Of a DNA stretch of 43,894 bases, positions 7,583 through 15,517 are shown one piece after another. The notes under the pieces were generated by a model. That model saw only the letters and a program-made list of their open reading frames with translations, had not been told where the DNA came from and did no database searches. The stretch's first letter is position 1. Every line of letters starts with the position of its first letter. Location: NCBI GenBank assembly GCA_017883415.1, contig JADGNR010000004.1, positions 1 to 43,894 on the forward strand. The letters are read 5' to 3'. This DNA comes from Bryobacteraceae bacterium. Lineage in GTDB: Bacteria; Acidobacteriota; Terriglobia; Bryobacterales; Bryobacteraceae. Made by a program: the position numbers and the translations under genes.

Positions 7583-10545
7583 GCGGTCTCCAGCGGGTTG
7601 CGCACCTTTTTGAGGTGCCCCACGTTAGGCCGGGTTCCCAGCTCTTCGAGCACGCGGTAAAACCGCCGGTTGCGGTGCAGTTGGGAGGCGCGGCTGGCGG
7701 GATTCTTGAGGTCGCCGAAGACGATGGCTTCGCTGGGACAGGCCTGCTGGCAGGCCGTGCGAATATCGCCATCGGCCAGTTCGCGCTTGCCCTGCAAGGC
7801 GGAATTCTTGGCCCACTGAATGCGCTGCACGCACAGGCTGCACTTCTCCATCACGCCGCGCGAGCGCACCACCACGTCGGGGTTCAGCACCATGCGGCCC
7901 AGCGGGCTTTCCATGTTGAAATCGAAATCCGGATTCTGCGTGTAGTTGTAGAAGTTGAAACGCCGCACTTTGTACGGACAGTTGTTGGCGCAGTAGCGCG
8001 TCCCGATGCAGCGGTTGTAGACCTGCTGGTTCAGCCCTTCGGAGCTGGTGGTGGTGGCAAGCACGGGGCAGACCGTTTCGCAGGGCGCGTTGCCGCAATG
8101 CACACACATCATGGGCTGGTGCACGCTGGCCGGGTTCTCTTCCGCCCCACTGTAGTAGTGGTCGATGCGCATCCAGTGCATAATGCGCGTGCGCCTTACC
8201 TGATCCTTTCCGACGACGGGCACGTTGTTCTCGGCCTGGCAGGCGATGACGCAGGCGGAGCAGCCGGTACAGGCGTTCATGTCGATGGCCATGCCCCAGG
8301 AGTGTTCGCCTTCCGGCCGGGCGGCCCACAGCGTTGCCGCCGCTTCCGGCGCTTCCTCGGGCTGATGCAGTTCCTCGAGCGTGGTTTCGAGCGCGATGGG
8401 GCGGCCCTCCATCGAGAAATGGGTCTGCGTACTGGCCAGTTCGTCGCGTCGCCCGGTCTTTTGGAGGGTCACATCGCGCGTGGCCATGAGCGGATACGCA
8501 TTCACTCCCACGTCCTGGCCGGCCTTGCCCACCAGTTTTCTGCCGTACCCCAGCGCCACCGAAATGGTGCGGCCCTCCTGGCCCGGCTGGATCGCCACGG
8601 GAAGCTGAAGCTGCGCCTGCGCCGCGCGCAGGGAGACCACGTCGCCCTCGGTGAGGCCGAGCTTCCTGGCCAGTTGCGGCGACACGGCGGCGAAGTTGCC
8701 CCAGGTGACCTTGGTGATCGGGTCGGGCAGTTCTTGCAGCCAGGGATTGTTGGCGTGCCGGCCATCGCGCAGGGCCACACTCTCGTAGAGCTTGACCTCG
8801 TACCGATCGTCGCGGCGCGCCGCCAGCGCCTGCCGCCGGGCCTCGACGATGGCGCCGGCCGCAGCGGCCCACGCTCCGTGGAACGGGGGCGTCCCGGGCG
8901 GGCCCGCGGGCGCCAGCGTCACCACGCCGGCTTCGAGCGAGCGGTCCCAGAAGGCGTCGAAATCGGGGGCCTCCTTCTGCCGCGGGAACAGATTCTTGCG
9001 CCAGTACTCGCGCAGCCAGGTGTAATAGCCGGTATCGCTGCCCGACCAATTGAGCAGGCTGTCCTGCATGGCGCGCGTATCGAATAAAGGAGCGATCACG
9101 GGTTGCGCGAGGCTGAAGTGGGACTCCACCGGCTCGGCATCGCCCCAGGCTTCGAGGAAATGATGGTCCGGACAGATGGCGCCGGCGCGCGAGCTGGTTT
9201 CGTCGCGGCGGTCGGAAAAAGAAACCGCCAGCGCCACTTTCTCCATTCCCGCGAGGAACCGCGCGCTATCGACGTAATCGTAGCCGGGGTTCACGCCGTG
9301 GAGCAGCAGGGTGTGAATCTCGCCGCGGTGCATCTGGTCGACCAGCGCGGCCATAGCCTGGCCGTCGCCCGCGCGCTGGAGCGATGGGAGGGCCAGGTCC
9401 ACGGTCGTGCCGATATTGCCGAGGAAGGCGTTAAGCGCGTTCACCACCAGTTGCATCGATTGGTCTTGAACACCGGATACGACCAGGGATGCGCCCCGAT
9501 GCCGCCAGAGCTGCTCCGCTACGTCATCCAGTTTCCGCGCTTCCACGGCCGGTTCGGGCCCTTCCGGGACGCCCGCTACCCCGGCCTTCGCCGCGATCCG
9601 CCGCAGCAGCGCCACGGCGACAGCGCCCAGTTCCGACGGAGCGACGGGCACGCGCACATCCGCGTTGCTCCCCGTGACCGACAGGCCCGATTCGAATTGC
9701 ACGTGCAGCGCGAAACCGCGCTCGGGCCGGCGCGATTGGGCATACTGGCGGGCGAATTCCACGGGCGAAAGCCAGGTGCCCAGGAAGTCCGCTTCCATCC
9801 CCACAATCACGCGCGCGCCATCGAACGCGTAATGCGGTATCACGGCGCGGCCAAAGCCTTCCAGGTTGGCGGCGCGCATGGCGTCGTAAGAGACGGCATC
9901 GTACACCACGTGGCGGAAGTTGGGATAGCGCTTGCGCCACTCGGCGATCATCTCGCGCGTGGACGGGCTGGTGATAGTCCCTGAAAGCAGCACGATGGCC
10001 CGCCCGCTTCCCTGGGCCGCGCGCAGCGATTCGCCCACGCGCTGGTCGATCTCCTGCCACGTGGCGGGCTTTCCCTTCCACAGAGGGCCGCGCAATCGCT
10101 CGCCATCGTAGAGCGAGAGGACCGTGGCCTGACCGGTGGCGCACGTTCCGCCGCCGAACAGGGTGGATTGCGCGTTGCCTTCGATCTTGATGGGCCGCCC
10201 GTCGCGCTGCTTCACCAGCAGGCTGCACGAGGAAGGGCAGCCGCCGCAGGTGGTGGCATAGAAGTTGGCCACGCCGGGAATAAGCTGGTCCGTGCCCGCC
10301 ACCGTGGGGACGGCGTACTGCACGGGCGCGCGGCAGCCGGCCAAGCCCGCCGCGGCCAGGGAGAAACCCATCAGCGACAGAAAATCCCGCCGCGTGTTCG
10401 CCGGCCGTGCCTGGCCCTCGCCCGGCAGACCGCCGGGAAATTCCGCCGTGGGACGCAGGCCGGAGCGGAGCTCTGCGAGGCTCTTCCAGGAAGCGGGCGC
10501 CTCGCCGATCTGGATGAACTCGTCTTTTGAGCTCTTACAACTCAT
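7579..10545 (-). CDS. actB: Alternative complex III subunit ActB (molybdopterin-oxidoreductase-like fused to iron-sulphur protein)
   Basis: A 988-aa protein with a Tat-type signal placed internally (TRRDFLSLMGFSLAAAGLAGC, beginning near residue 51), usual for ActB. A molybdopterin-oxidoreductase-like domain follows (TTCGGCPSSCSLLVKQRDG and onward to about residue 700). In characterised ACIII this domain holds no molybdenum cofactor. The C-terminal ferredoxin-like part, about residues 755-930, has Cys clusters CTGCSACVIAC, CVHCGNAPCETVC, CIGTRYCANNC and CSLCVQRIQ plus CQQACP, enough for four Fe-S clusters. The stop overlaps actC. It sits 12 bases downstream of actA. It passes electrons from the quinol site toward the haem subunits on the periplasmic side. 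Confidence 0.94.
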   Translation of the reverse strand: MSCKSSKDEFIQIGEAPASWKSLAELRSGLRPTAEFPGGLPGEGQARPANTRRDFLSLMGFSLAAAGLAGCRAPVQYAVPTVAGTDQLIPGVANFYATTCGGCPSSCSLLVKQRDGRPIKIEGNAQSTLFGGGTCATGQATVLSLYDGERLRGPLWKGKPATWQEIDQRVGESLRAAQGSGRAIVLLSGTITSPSTREMIAEWRKRYPNFRHVVYDAVSYDAMRAANLEGFGRAVIPHYAFDGARVIVGMEADFLGTWLSPVEFARQYAQSRRPERGFALHVQFESGLSVTGSNADVRVPVAPSELGAVAVALLRRIAAKAGVAGVPEGPEPAVEARKLDDVAEQLWRHRGASLVVSGVQDQSMQLVVNALNAFLGNIGTTVDLALPSLQRAGDGQAMAALVDQMHRGEIHTLLLHGVNPGYDYVDSARFLAGMEKVALAVSFSDRRDETSSRAGAICPDHHFLEAWGDAEPVESHFSLAQPVIAPLFDTRAMQDSLLNWSGSDTGYYTWLREYWRKNLFPRQKEAPDFDAFWDRSLEAGVVTLAPAGPPGTPPFHGAWAAAAGAIVEARRQALAARRDDRYEVKLYESVALRDGRHANNPWLQELPDPITKVTWGNFAAVSPQLARKLGLTEGDVVSLRAAQAQLQLPVAIQPGQEGRTISVALGYGRKLVGKAGQDVGVNAYPLMATRDVTLQKTGRRDELASTQTHFSMEGRPIALETTLEELHQPEEAPEAAATLWAARPEGEHSWGMAIDMNACTGCSACVIACQAENNVPVVGKDQVRRTRIMHWMRIDHYYSGAEENPASVHQPMMCVHCGNAPCETVCPVLATTTSSEGLNQQVYNRCIGTRYCANNCPYKVRRFNFYNYTQNPDFDFNMESPLGRMVLNPDVVVRSRGVMEKCSLCVQRIQWAKNSALQGKRELADGDIRTACQQACPSEAIVFGDLKNPASRASQLHRNRRFYRVLEELGTRPNVGHLKKVRNPLETA

Positions 10546-10557
10546 TCTCCAGGCTCC

Positions 10558-11133
10558 TCAGTAATGACAACTCGCGCAATCCAGGCCCGCCGCCGGCTTG
10601 GGCCTCTGGGTCAGAGCCGCGAGCGACCGCTCGACGCCGGTCGCCGCGAGGTGTGCCTCCTCGCGGTGGCAGTCCAGGCACCAGCCCATGGTCAGCGGAG
10701 AAGCCTGCGCCACGCGGTCCATCTGTTCGATGGGTCCATGACACCGCTGGCAGGCCACGCCGGAAAGCACGTGCTGGCTGTGATTGAAGTACACAAAGTC
10801 GGGAAGATTATGGATCTTGATCCAACGGATGGGCCGTCGCTGTTCCACCGCTTCCAGCAGCTTTTCGATCTCCGCCGTCTGCTTTTCAAGGAGGCTGTGA
10901 CAGTTCATGCACACGCTCTCCGGCGGGATTCCGGCGTGCCGGCTGGTGCGCGCCGCATAGTGGCAATACAGGCAGGGAATTTTGTAATCGCCGGCGTGCA
11001 CCTTGTGCGGGAAGGCGATCGGCTGAACGGGTGCGTAGCCTTGATGGATGCCGACGCGTGACAACTGCCAAGCCACAAGTCCGGTGCCCAAACCGAGGGC
11101 CAGAATGCCGGCGGCGATGAACCTAAGTCGCAT
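10558..11133 (-). CDS. actA: Alternative complex III subunit ActA (pentahaem cytochrome c)
   Basis: A 191-aa protein with one N-terminal membrane anchor (FIAAGILALGLGTGLVAWQL) and five CxxCH sites: CLYCH, CMNCH, CQRCH, CLDCH and CASCH, the last close to the C-terminus. IAFPHKVHAGDYKIPCLYCH is a typical ActA opening. It is the periplasmic pentahaem subunit. I chose ATG 11133, which puts basic MRLR directly before the anchor; an in-frame ATG at 11160 would add MPPGAHSCD. Neither has a clear Shine-Dalgarno. A TACAAT box at 11175-11180 would start transcription around 11168 and so favours 11133. The 87-base gap to the NarI-like gene may hold this internal promoter. Confidence 0.92.
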   Translation of the reverse strand: MRLRFIAAGILALGLGTGLVAWQLSRVGIHQGYAPVQPIAFPHKVHAGDYKIPCLYCHYAARTSRHAGIPPESVCMNCHSLLEKQTAEIEKLLEAVEQRRPIRWIKIHNLPDFVYFNHSQHVLSGVACQRCHGPIEQMDRVAQASPLTMGWCLDCHREEAHLAATGVERSLAALTQRPKPAAGLDCASCHY

Positions 11134-11220
11134 GTCGCATGAATGTGCCCCGGGGGGCATCAGACGTAGGAATTATTGTAGCTGTATTTCTACGGTTGCG
11201 GACCTCTTTTCGACAGTTTC

Positions 11221-11940
11221 TCAATCCTCCTCGGGCCAAAGCAGTTCGAGCGGGTTGTGTTTTCGGAACGACAGGTCCAGTGTTCTCCGCACAGCCGACA
11301 GCGGCCTGCCCAGCAGACGCAACGCGCTGTGCAGCGGAACCATCGCGAGCGGCGCCAGGCGGCTGAACGGTATCGCGGCCAGGGCCGCCAGGCTGGAGAA
11401 GACGTGGAGCCGGACCAGGAACGGCAGATCGGCGGCGAGCGAGGCGGCGGGATTGCCGCTGGCGAGCGAGCGTGCGTAGGGCGTCAGGGTCAACACTCCC
11501 CAGGACGAGCCCCAGCGATACAGAATCGCCGTGAGCAGACCCGATAGAAGCGCCACAAACAGCAGCGACAGGAACACCGCATCGGCCACCTCTCCGGCGG
11601 CCGATCCCGCGGCGCGTCCCAAGTGGCGCCACATCACACCTGCCCAGCCGGCCAGGGCCGCGATGCCGGCCGCAAAAGCTAAACCTTCCAAGATATAGAG
11701 CCGCACGGGCACGGTATTCCAAAGGAGAATCTGCTGCGGGAACAGCAGCCCAGCGCCGTGGCCCACGAACAGCAGCAAAACACCGAGGCGCCAGAGCCTG
11801 CCTCCAATGAACAGTTTCTGGCCCTCGGCGAAGCCGGCCGCCCGATCGCGTCTGTGCGCAAGTGCGTAGCGTACGGCGAGCCCTCCGAAAAAAACGATCG
11901 TCGCCACATACGGCCCGACCCGGAAGAGGCCGGGATTCAT
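11221..11940 (-). CDS. NarI-like cytochrome b (nitrate reductase gamma-subunit family)
   Basis: A 239-aa membrane protein with about five hydrophobic segments, including VGPYVATIVFFGGLAVRYAL, LGVLLLFVGHGAGLLF, LAFAAGIAALAGWAGVMW and AVFLSLLFVALLSGLLTAIL. His residues in VGHGAGLLF and LVRLHVFSSLAAL sit where the NarI family binds two b haems. NarI-like subunits take electrons from quinol. There is no NarG, NarH or NarJ gene here; the partner is the diheme cytochrome whose stop overlaps this start (ATGA at 11940). It probably forms a separate quinol-cytochrome c module cotranscribed with ACIII. The family is likely; the substrate is unknown. Confidence 0.8.
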   Translation of the reverse strand: MNPGLFRVGPYVATIVFFGGLAVRYALAHRRDRAAGFAEGQKLFIGGRLWRLGVLLLFVGHGAGLLFPQQILLWNTVPVRLYILEGLAFAAGIAALAGWAGVMWRHLGRAAGSAAGEVADAVFLSLLFVALLSGLLTAILYRWGSSWGVLTLTPYARSLASGNPAASLAADLPFLVRLHVFSSLAALAAIPFSRLAPLAMVPLHSALRLLGRPLSAVRRTLDLSFRKHNPLELLWPEED

Positions 11941-12698
11941 CGCAAGCCTTCCGCGAGGGATGTCCGCGCCGTGGCGATGGTGACCACGGGGCCCTTTGCC
12001 GGGGCCGGTATGGCCAGGCCGGCGGCCCGGGCCAGAAAGGCTTTCAGGTCAAACGATTCTTGCGGCGTCAGGAGTGCGCCCGCCGTCTTCGCGGAAGTCA
12101 TCAGGAAGCAGGGGTGCTTCAGGAAATCGGTAAGCGCCTTATCCTGATACTTGAAATACGCGCGCGTAAGGTCCGGCCCGAGCGTACCGCCGTGCGCCAC
12201 GCCGGCGCCCCTCAAGCTGTGGCAGGTGACGCACATCCGCCCTCCGGTGGCGAAGCGCGCCTGGCCCTCGAACAACTGCCGGCCCATGTCGATCTCGGCA
12301 ACCGTGGCGGTGGACGCATGCCGCTCGTCGGGTTCCTTCTGCGACGGCCCATCGGCTGCGAAGTAATCGAGAATGGCGTCGATCTGCTCGGCGGAAAGGT
12401 CGGTCCAGTCCGGCATTCTTTCCTGCTTGTACTGATGGAACAGCGTGACCGCGGTGGGATCGCCCGACTGAATCACTTTGGAGGACGAGCGGATGAAGTT
12501 AGTCAGCCAGAAGCGCTGGCGGCGCTCCGTGACTCCCCGCAGATCCGGTCCTACTTTGATGCCTTTTCCGTAAGTGTGGCAGCCCGTGCACCGTTTGCGA
12601 AAGATGACCTTGGCTCCCGCCAGATCGTTGGCAAAGACTGGCATGGCCAAAGACCCGGTGACGGCTACCGTCAAAATGAAGAGAGCGCGCTTGGTCAT
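11937..12698 (-). CDS. Diheme c-type cytochrome, first gene of the respiratory operon
   Basis: A 253-aa secreted protein with a signal peptide (MTKRALFILTVAVTGSLAMPVFA). The first haem domain carries CTGCHTYGKGIKVGPDLRG, the second CVTCHSLRGAGVAHGGTLGPDL. Both resemble class I cytochrome c domains. The first contains Met residues such as ERMPDWTDLSAEQIDAIL that suit an axial ligand. I start at ATG 12698, where the signal peptide begins, with GGGGA-type purine runs upstream; open frame further upstream has no signal. Its stop overlaps the NarI-like gene. The pair plausibly takes electrons from the quinone pool. The 139 bases upstream (12699-12837) presumably hold the operon promoter, but I cannot place it. 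Confidence 0.85.
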   Translation of the reverse strand: MTKRALFILTVAVTGSLAMPVFANDLAGAKVIFRKRCTGCHTYGKGIKVGPDLRGVTERRQRFWLTNFIRSSSKVIQSGDPTAVTLFHQYKQERMPDWTDLSAEQIDAILDYFAADGPSQKEPDERHASTATVAEIDMGRQLFEGQARFATGGRMCVTCHSLRGAGVAHGGTLGPDLTRAYFKYQDKALTDFLKHPCFLMTSAKTAGALLTPQESFDLKAFLARAAGLAIPAPAKGPVVTIATARTSLAEGLR

Positions 12699-12837
12699 AT
12701 CAGGTCCCCTTACTCCCCCTCTATGGGGCTGACATGAAGTTACCGCACAAGCATTCGGTGACGTAATCGTAAAAATACGGTAAAAAGTAGCGTTGAATAC
12801 GTAGAGTAAGACAACGGTGAATAACAACAGGGGCAAA

Positions 12838-12913
12838 GTGGGGTAGGCCTCCTGGCCTGCCCTCGGAACCGGCTGCGCGCCGCGCGCTGGGCAGGCCGGG
12901 AGGCCTACCCTAC
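12838..12913. repeat. Dispersed palindromic repeat, copy A
   Basis: Two arms about 22 bases long form an inverted repeat: GGGTAGGCCTCC... at 12841-12862 and its near-perfect complement GGGCAGGCCGGG... at 12889-12910, with a GC-rich spacer. The right arm contains the stop codon of the GH2 gene (TAG on the minus strand, 12910-12912). It can fold into a strong hairpin and probably works as a terminator. Related arms occur at 5538-5563, 24351-24420 and 26564-26635. Confidence 0.85.
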
Positions 12914-15477
12914 TTCGCCTCGATTTGTACTTCGCCGGGTGCGAGGCCGTCGGACGTGGCGCTTAGACGAATCGGTCCCAGCTTGCCGTTTTGCGACCGC
13001 ACGATCGCCAGCGCCAGGCCGCTGAACGCCTTGCGGTAGTCCGCCTGGAACGGCTCCACCGATGCCGCGTTGCCGTTATCTACGGCTGCGATCGCGGCGG
13101 GCCCCTCCAGATGGAATTTGACGAGGTTATCGGCCAGGGGGCAGAGGTTGCCGTCCTTGTCTTCGATGCGCACGGTTACGAAGGAGAGATCCTCGCCATC
13201 GGAGGCGATGGCCTTCCGGTCCGGAGTCAGCACCACGCGCGCCGGCGCTCCGGCGGTCTTCACGCTGTCCACCGCGAACTGCTTGCCATCGCGGTAGCCA
13301 ATGGCTTTCAAATCCCCGGCCGCGTAAGCCACTTCCCATTCCAGCCGGTATTTGCTGGTGAACGTGCCGGCCTGGCTGACGTTCTTGCCGACCGGCAGCA
13401 CCACCGTGTCCGCGCCCAGCTTTTTGCGGCCCAGCGACTGGCCGTTCAGGAAAAGCTCCACCTCCGGGGCATTGGTGTAGACCATGACCGGAATCTTCTC
13501 GCCTTCATGTCCCGCCCAGTTCCAATGGGGAAACAGGTGCACGGTCGGCTCACTGGTCCAGACGCTCTTGTAGATGTAGTAGCGGTCCTTGGGGAATCCA
13601 GCCAGATCGACAATGCCGAAGTAGGAGCTGCGCGACGGCCAATCGGCTCGGGCGCCGTAGGGCGTCGGCTCGCCCAGATAGTCGAACCCGGTCCACACGA
13701 ATTCGCCCAGAACCGCGGGCAGTTCGTGCTGGTAGGTGAATTCGACATCGGGGCAGTAGGCCCAGGGGGGCGCTTCGATATCGTAGCTGCTCACCTGCAG
13801 ATCGGGCGTTTTGTTTTCCAGCTTCATGGGCAGATGATATACGCCGCGGGAGCTCACGCACGACGCCGTCTCCGAGCCGAAGATCACCCACGCGGGGTGG
13901 TCCTTGCGGATCTGGCTGTACTGAAAGGGCTGATAGTTGAAGCCGGGGACGTCGACTGCGGCGGCCAGCCCGTTCTTGATGGCGCCCGAGAAATCGTTGA
14001 AGGCCGCCGTGGTGGGACGCGTGCGGTCCTCCTCGTGGCAGATGTCGGTCAGGCGTTGCGCCAGCTTGCCGCCATCGGCGCGGCCCTGCTCTTCGATTTC
14101 GTTGCCGATGCTCCACAGGATGACGCTCGGGTGGTTGCGGTCGCGGCGGATAAGATCGCGCAGGTCGCGTTCGAACCACTGGTCGAAAAACTTGCTGAGC
14201 CCGTTCTTCACTTTCGGAATGCGCCACATGTCGAAGGCTTCGTCCATCACCAGCAGACCGAGGCGGTCGGCCGCTTCCAGCAACTCGGGCGAGGGCGGAT
14301 TGTGGCTGGTGCGGATGGCGTTCACGCCCATCGAGCGCATAATCTGCAACTGCCGCTCGGTGGCGCGCGCATTCACCGCCGCTCCCAGCGCGCCCAGGTC
14401 GTGGTGATTGCACACGCCCTGCAGTTTGCGGTAGCGGCCGTTCAGCAGGAAGCCCTTCTCGCGGTCGAACTCGATGGTGCGAATGCCGAACGGCGTCGTG
14501 TAACGGTCGACGACACTTCCGCCCTGCCTTACTTCGGTGACTGCGCTGTAGAGGTACGGGCTGTCGATGTCCCACCGCCGCGGGTTGGCGACGGTCAACT
14601 TCTGCGAGAGGGTCTGCTTACCGCCGGCGGGCAGCGAGCCGTCGCTGGTCACCTGCGCCACGCGCTTCCCGGAGGCGTCCAGGATAGACGTTGTGAGCCG
14701 GATCGGCGCCGCAGCGGGCCCCTGATTTTCGATCTCGGTCGCAATGGCGACGGTTGCCTTGCCGGCGGTGACCGCGGGAGTCGTAACGTAAGTGCCCCAG
14801 TGCGCGACGTGCACCGGACCGGTGACGGTGAGCCACACGTTGCGGTAGATGCCGGCCCCCGGATACCAGCGCGAGGACTGCTCTTCCGGCGTCAGCCGCA
14901 CGGCCAGCACGTTGTCGCCATCCGGGTTGATGTAGGGTGTAAGGTCCAAGGCAAAGCTCGAGTAGCCGTAGGGCCGCTCGCCGAGCTCATGGCCGTTCAG
15001 CCATACGCGCGCATTGGACATGGCGCCGTCGAATTCCACCGTTCGGCGGTAGCTTCTGTATTCCGTCACGGTGAAGTGCTTGCGATACCAGCCCGTGCCG
15101 GAGATGGGCAGACCGCCGGTGTGGGCGCTGATCCGCTGGTCGAACGGGCCTTCGATGGCCCAGTCGTGCGGCAGCGTGAGCGAGCGCCACGAGGAGTCGT
15201 CGAACGCGGGCATTTCCGCGCCCGCCGCCTCGCCTTTGAAGAACCGCCAGCCGTCGTTGAAGAGCACGCGTCGTTCATACCTGGTCCGGCCCTGTGCGCC
15301 GGCCGGCAGCGCGGCTATCACGAGACTGCAAATCAAGATCGCATACCGCGCAGCTTTGATCGGTTGGCAGGCGAAAGCGCCTGCCCCACCAGAGCGCACA
15401 TTCCGGTGCAATGTGGGACAGACGTTTTCGTCTGTCAACCTGGAGGTCCCAAGGGAGGGGTTCTTGCCTGGAAACAT
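12910..15477 (-). CDS. Secreted glycoside hydrolase family 2 (beta-galactosidase-like) with repeat-derived N-terminus
   Basis: An 855-aa GH2 enzyme. In order: signal peptide (about residues 41-62, AILICSLVIAALPAGAQ), sugar-binding domain (NDGWRFFKGEA, GTGWYRKHFTV), Ig-like domain, TIM barrel (SMGVNAIRTSHNPPSPELLE), a DUF4982-like part and a C-terminal Ig-like domain. The acid/base is E460 (SIGNEIEE) and the nucleophile E536 (FGSETASC). It should cleave beta-linked sugars, galactoside most likely, outside the cytoplasm. The start ATG at 15477 has AAGGAT upstream. About 25 residues ahead of the signal peptide come from palindromes at 15366-15436, and no start codon lies between them and the signal peptide. 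The stop lies in repeat copy A. Confidence 0.88.
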   Translation of the reverse strand: MFPGKNPSLGTSRLTDENVCPTLHRNVRSGGAGAFACQPIKAARYAILICSLVIAALPAGAQGRTRYERRVLFNDGWRFFKGEAAGAEMPAFDDSSWRSLTLPHDWAIEGPFDQRISAHTGGLPISGTGWYRKHFTVTEYRSYRRTVEFDGAMSNARVWLNGHELGERPYGYSSFALDLTPYINPDGDNVLAVRLTPEEQSSRWYPGAGIYRNVWLTVTGPVHVAHWGTYVTTPAVTAGKATVAIATEIENQGPAAAPIRLTTSILDASGKRVAQVTSDGSLPAGGKQTLSQKLTVANPRRWDIDSPYLYSAVTEVRQGGSVVDRYTTPFGIRTIEFDREKGFLLNGRYRKLQGVCNHHDLGALGAAVNARATERQLQIMRSMGVNAIRTSHNPPSPELLEAADRLGLLVMDEAFDMWRIPKVKNGLSKFFDQWFERDLRDLIRRDRNHPSVILWSIGNEIEEQGRADGGKLAQRLTDICHEEDRTRPTTAAFNDFSGAIKNGLAAAVDVPGFNYQPFQYSQIRKDHPAWVIFGSETASCVSSRGVYHLPMKLENKTPDLQVSSYDIEAPPWAYCPDVEFTYQHELPAVLGEFVWTGFDYLGEPTPYGARADWPSRSSYFGIVDLAGFPKDRYYIYKSVWTSEPTVHLFPHWNWAGHEGEKIPVMVYTNAPEVELFLNGQSLGRKKLGADTVVLPVGKNVSQAGTFTSKYRLEWEVAYAAGDLKAIGYRDGKQFAVDSVKTAGAPARVVLTPDRKAIASDGEDLSFVTVRIEDKDGNLCPLADNLVKFHLEGPAAIAAVDNGNAASVEPFQADYRKAFSGLALAIVRSQNGKLGPIRLSATSDGLAPGEVQIEAK
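15366..15436. repeat. Cluster of short palindromes inside the GH2 signal region
   Basis: Three adjacent hairpins lie within the coding sequence: GGCAGGCG-AAAG-CGCCTGCC (15366-15385), CACATT...AATGTG (15397-15415) and GACAGACG-TTTT-CGTCTGTC (15417-15436). They encode residues about 14-38 of the GH2 protein. The arrangement of tandem hairpins flanked by CCCAC matches the block in actE at 5498-5604. Confidence 0.8.
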
Positions 15478-15517
15478 AAGTGATCCTTATCCGAAATCTG
15501 AAATTACCACACCCCGT

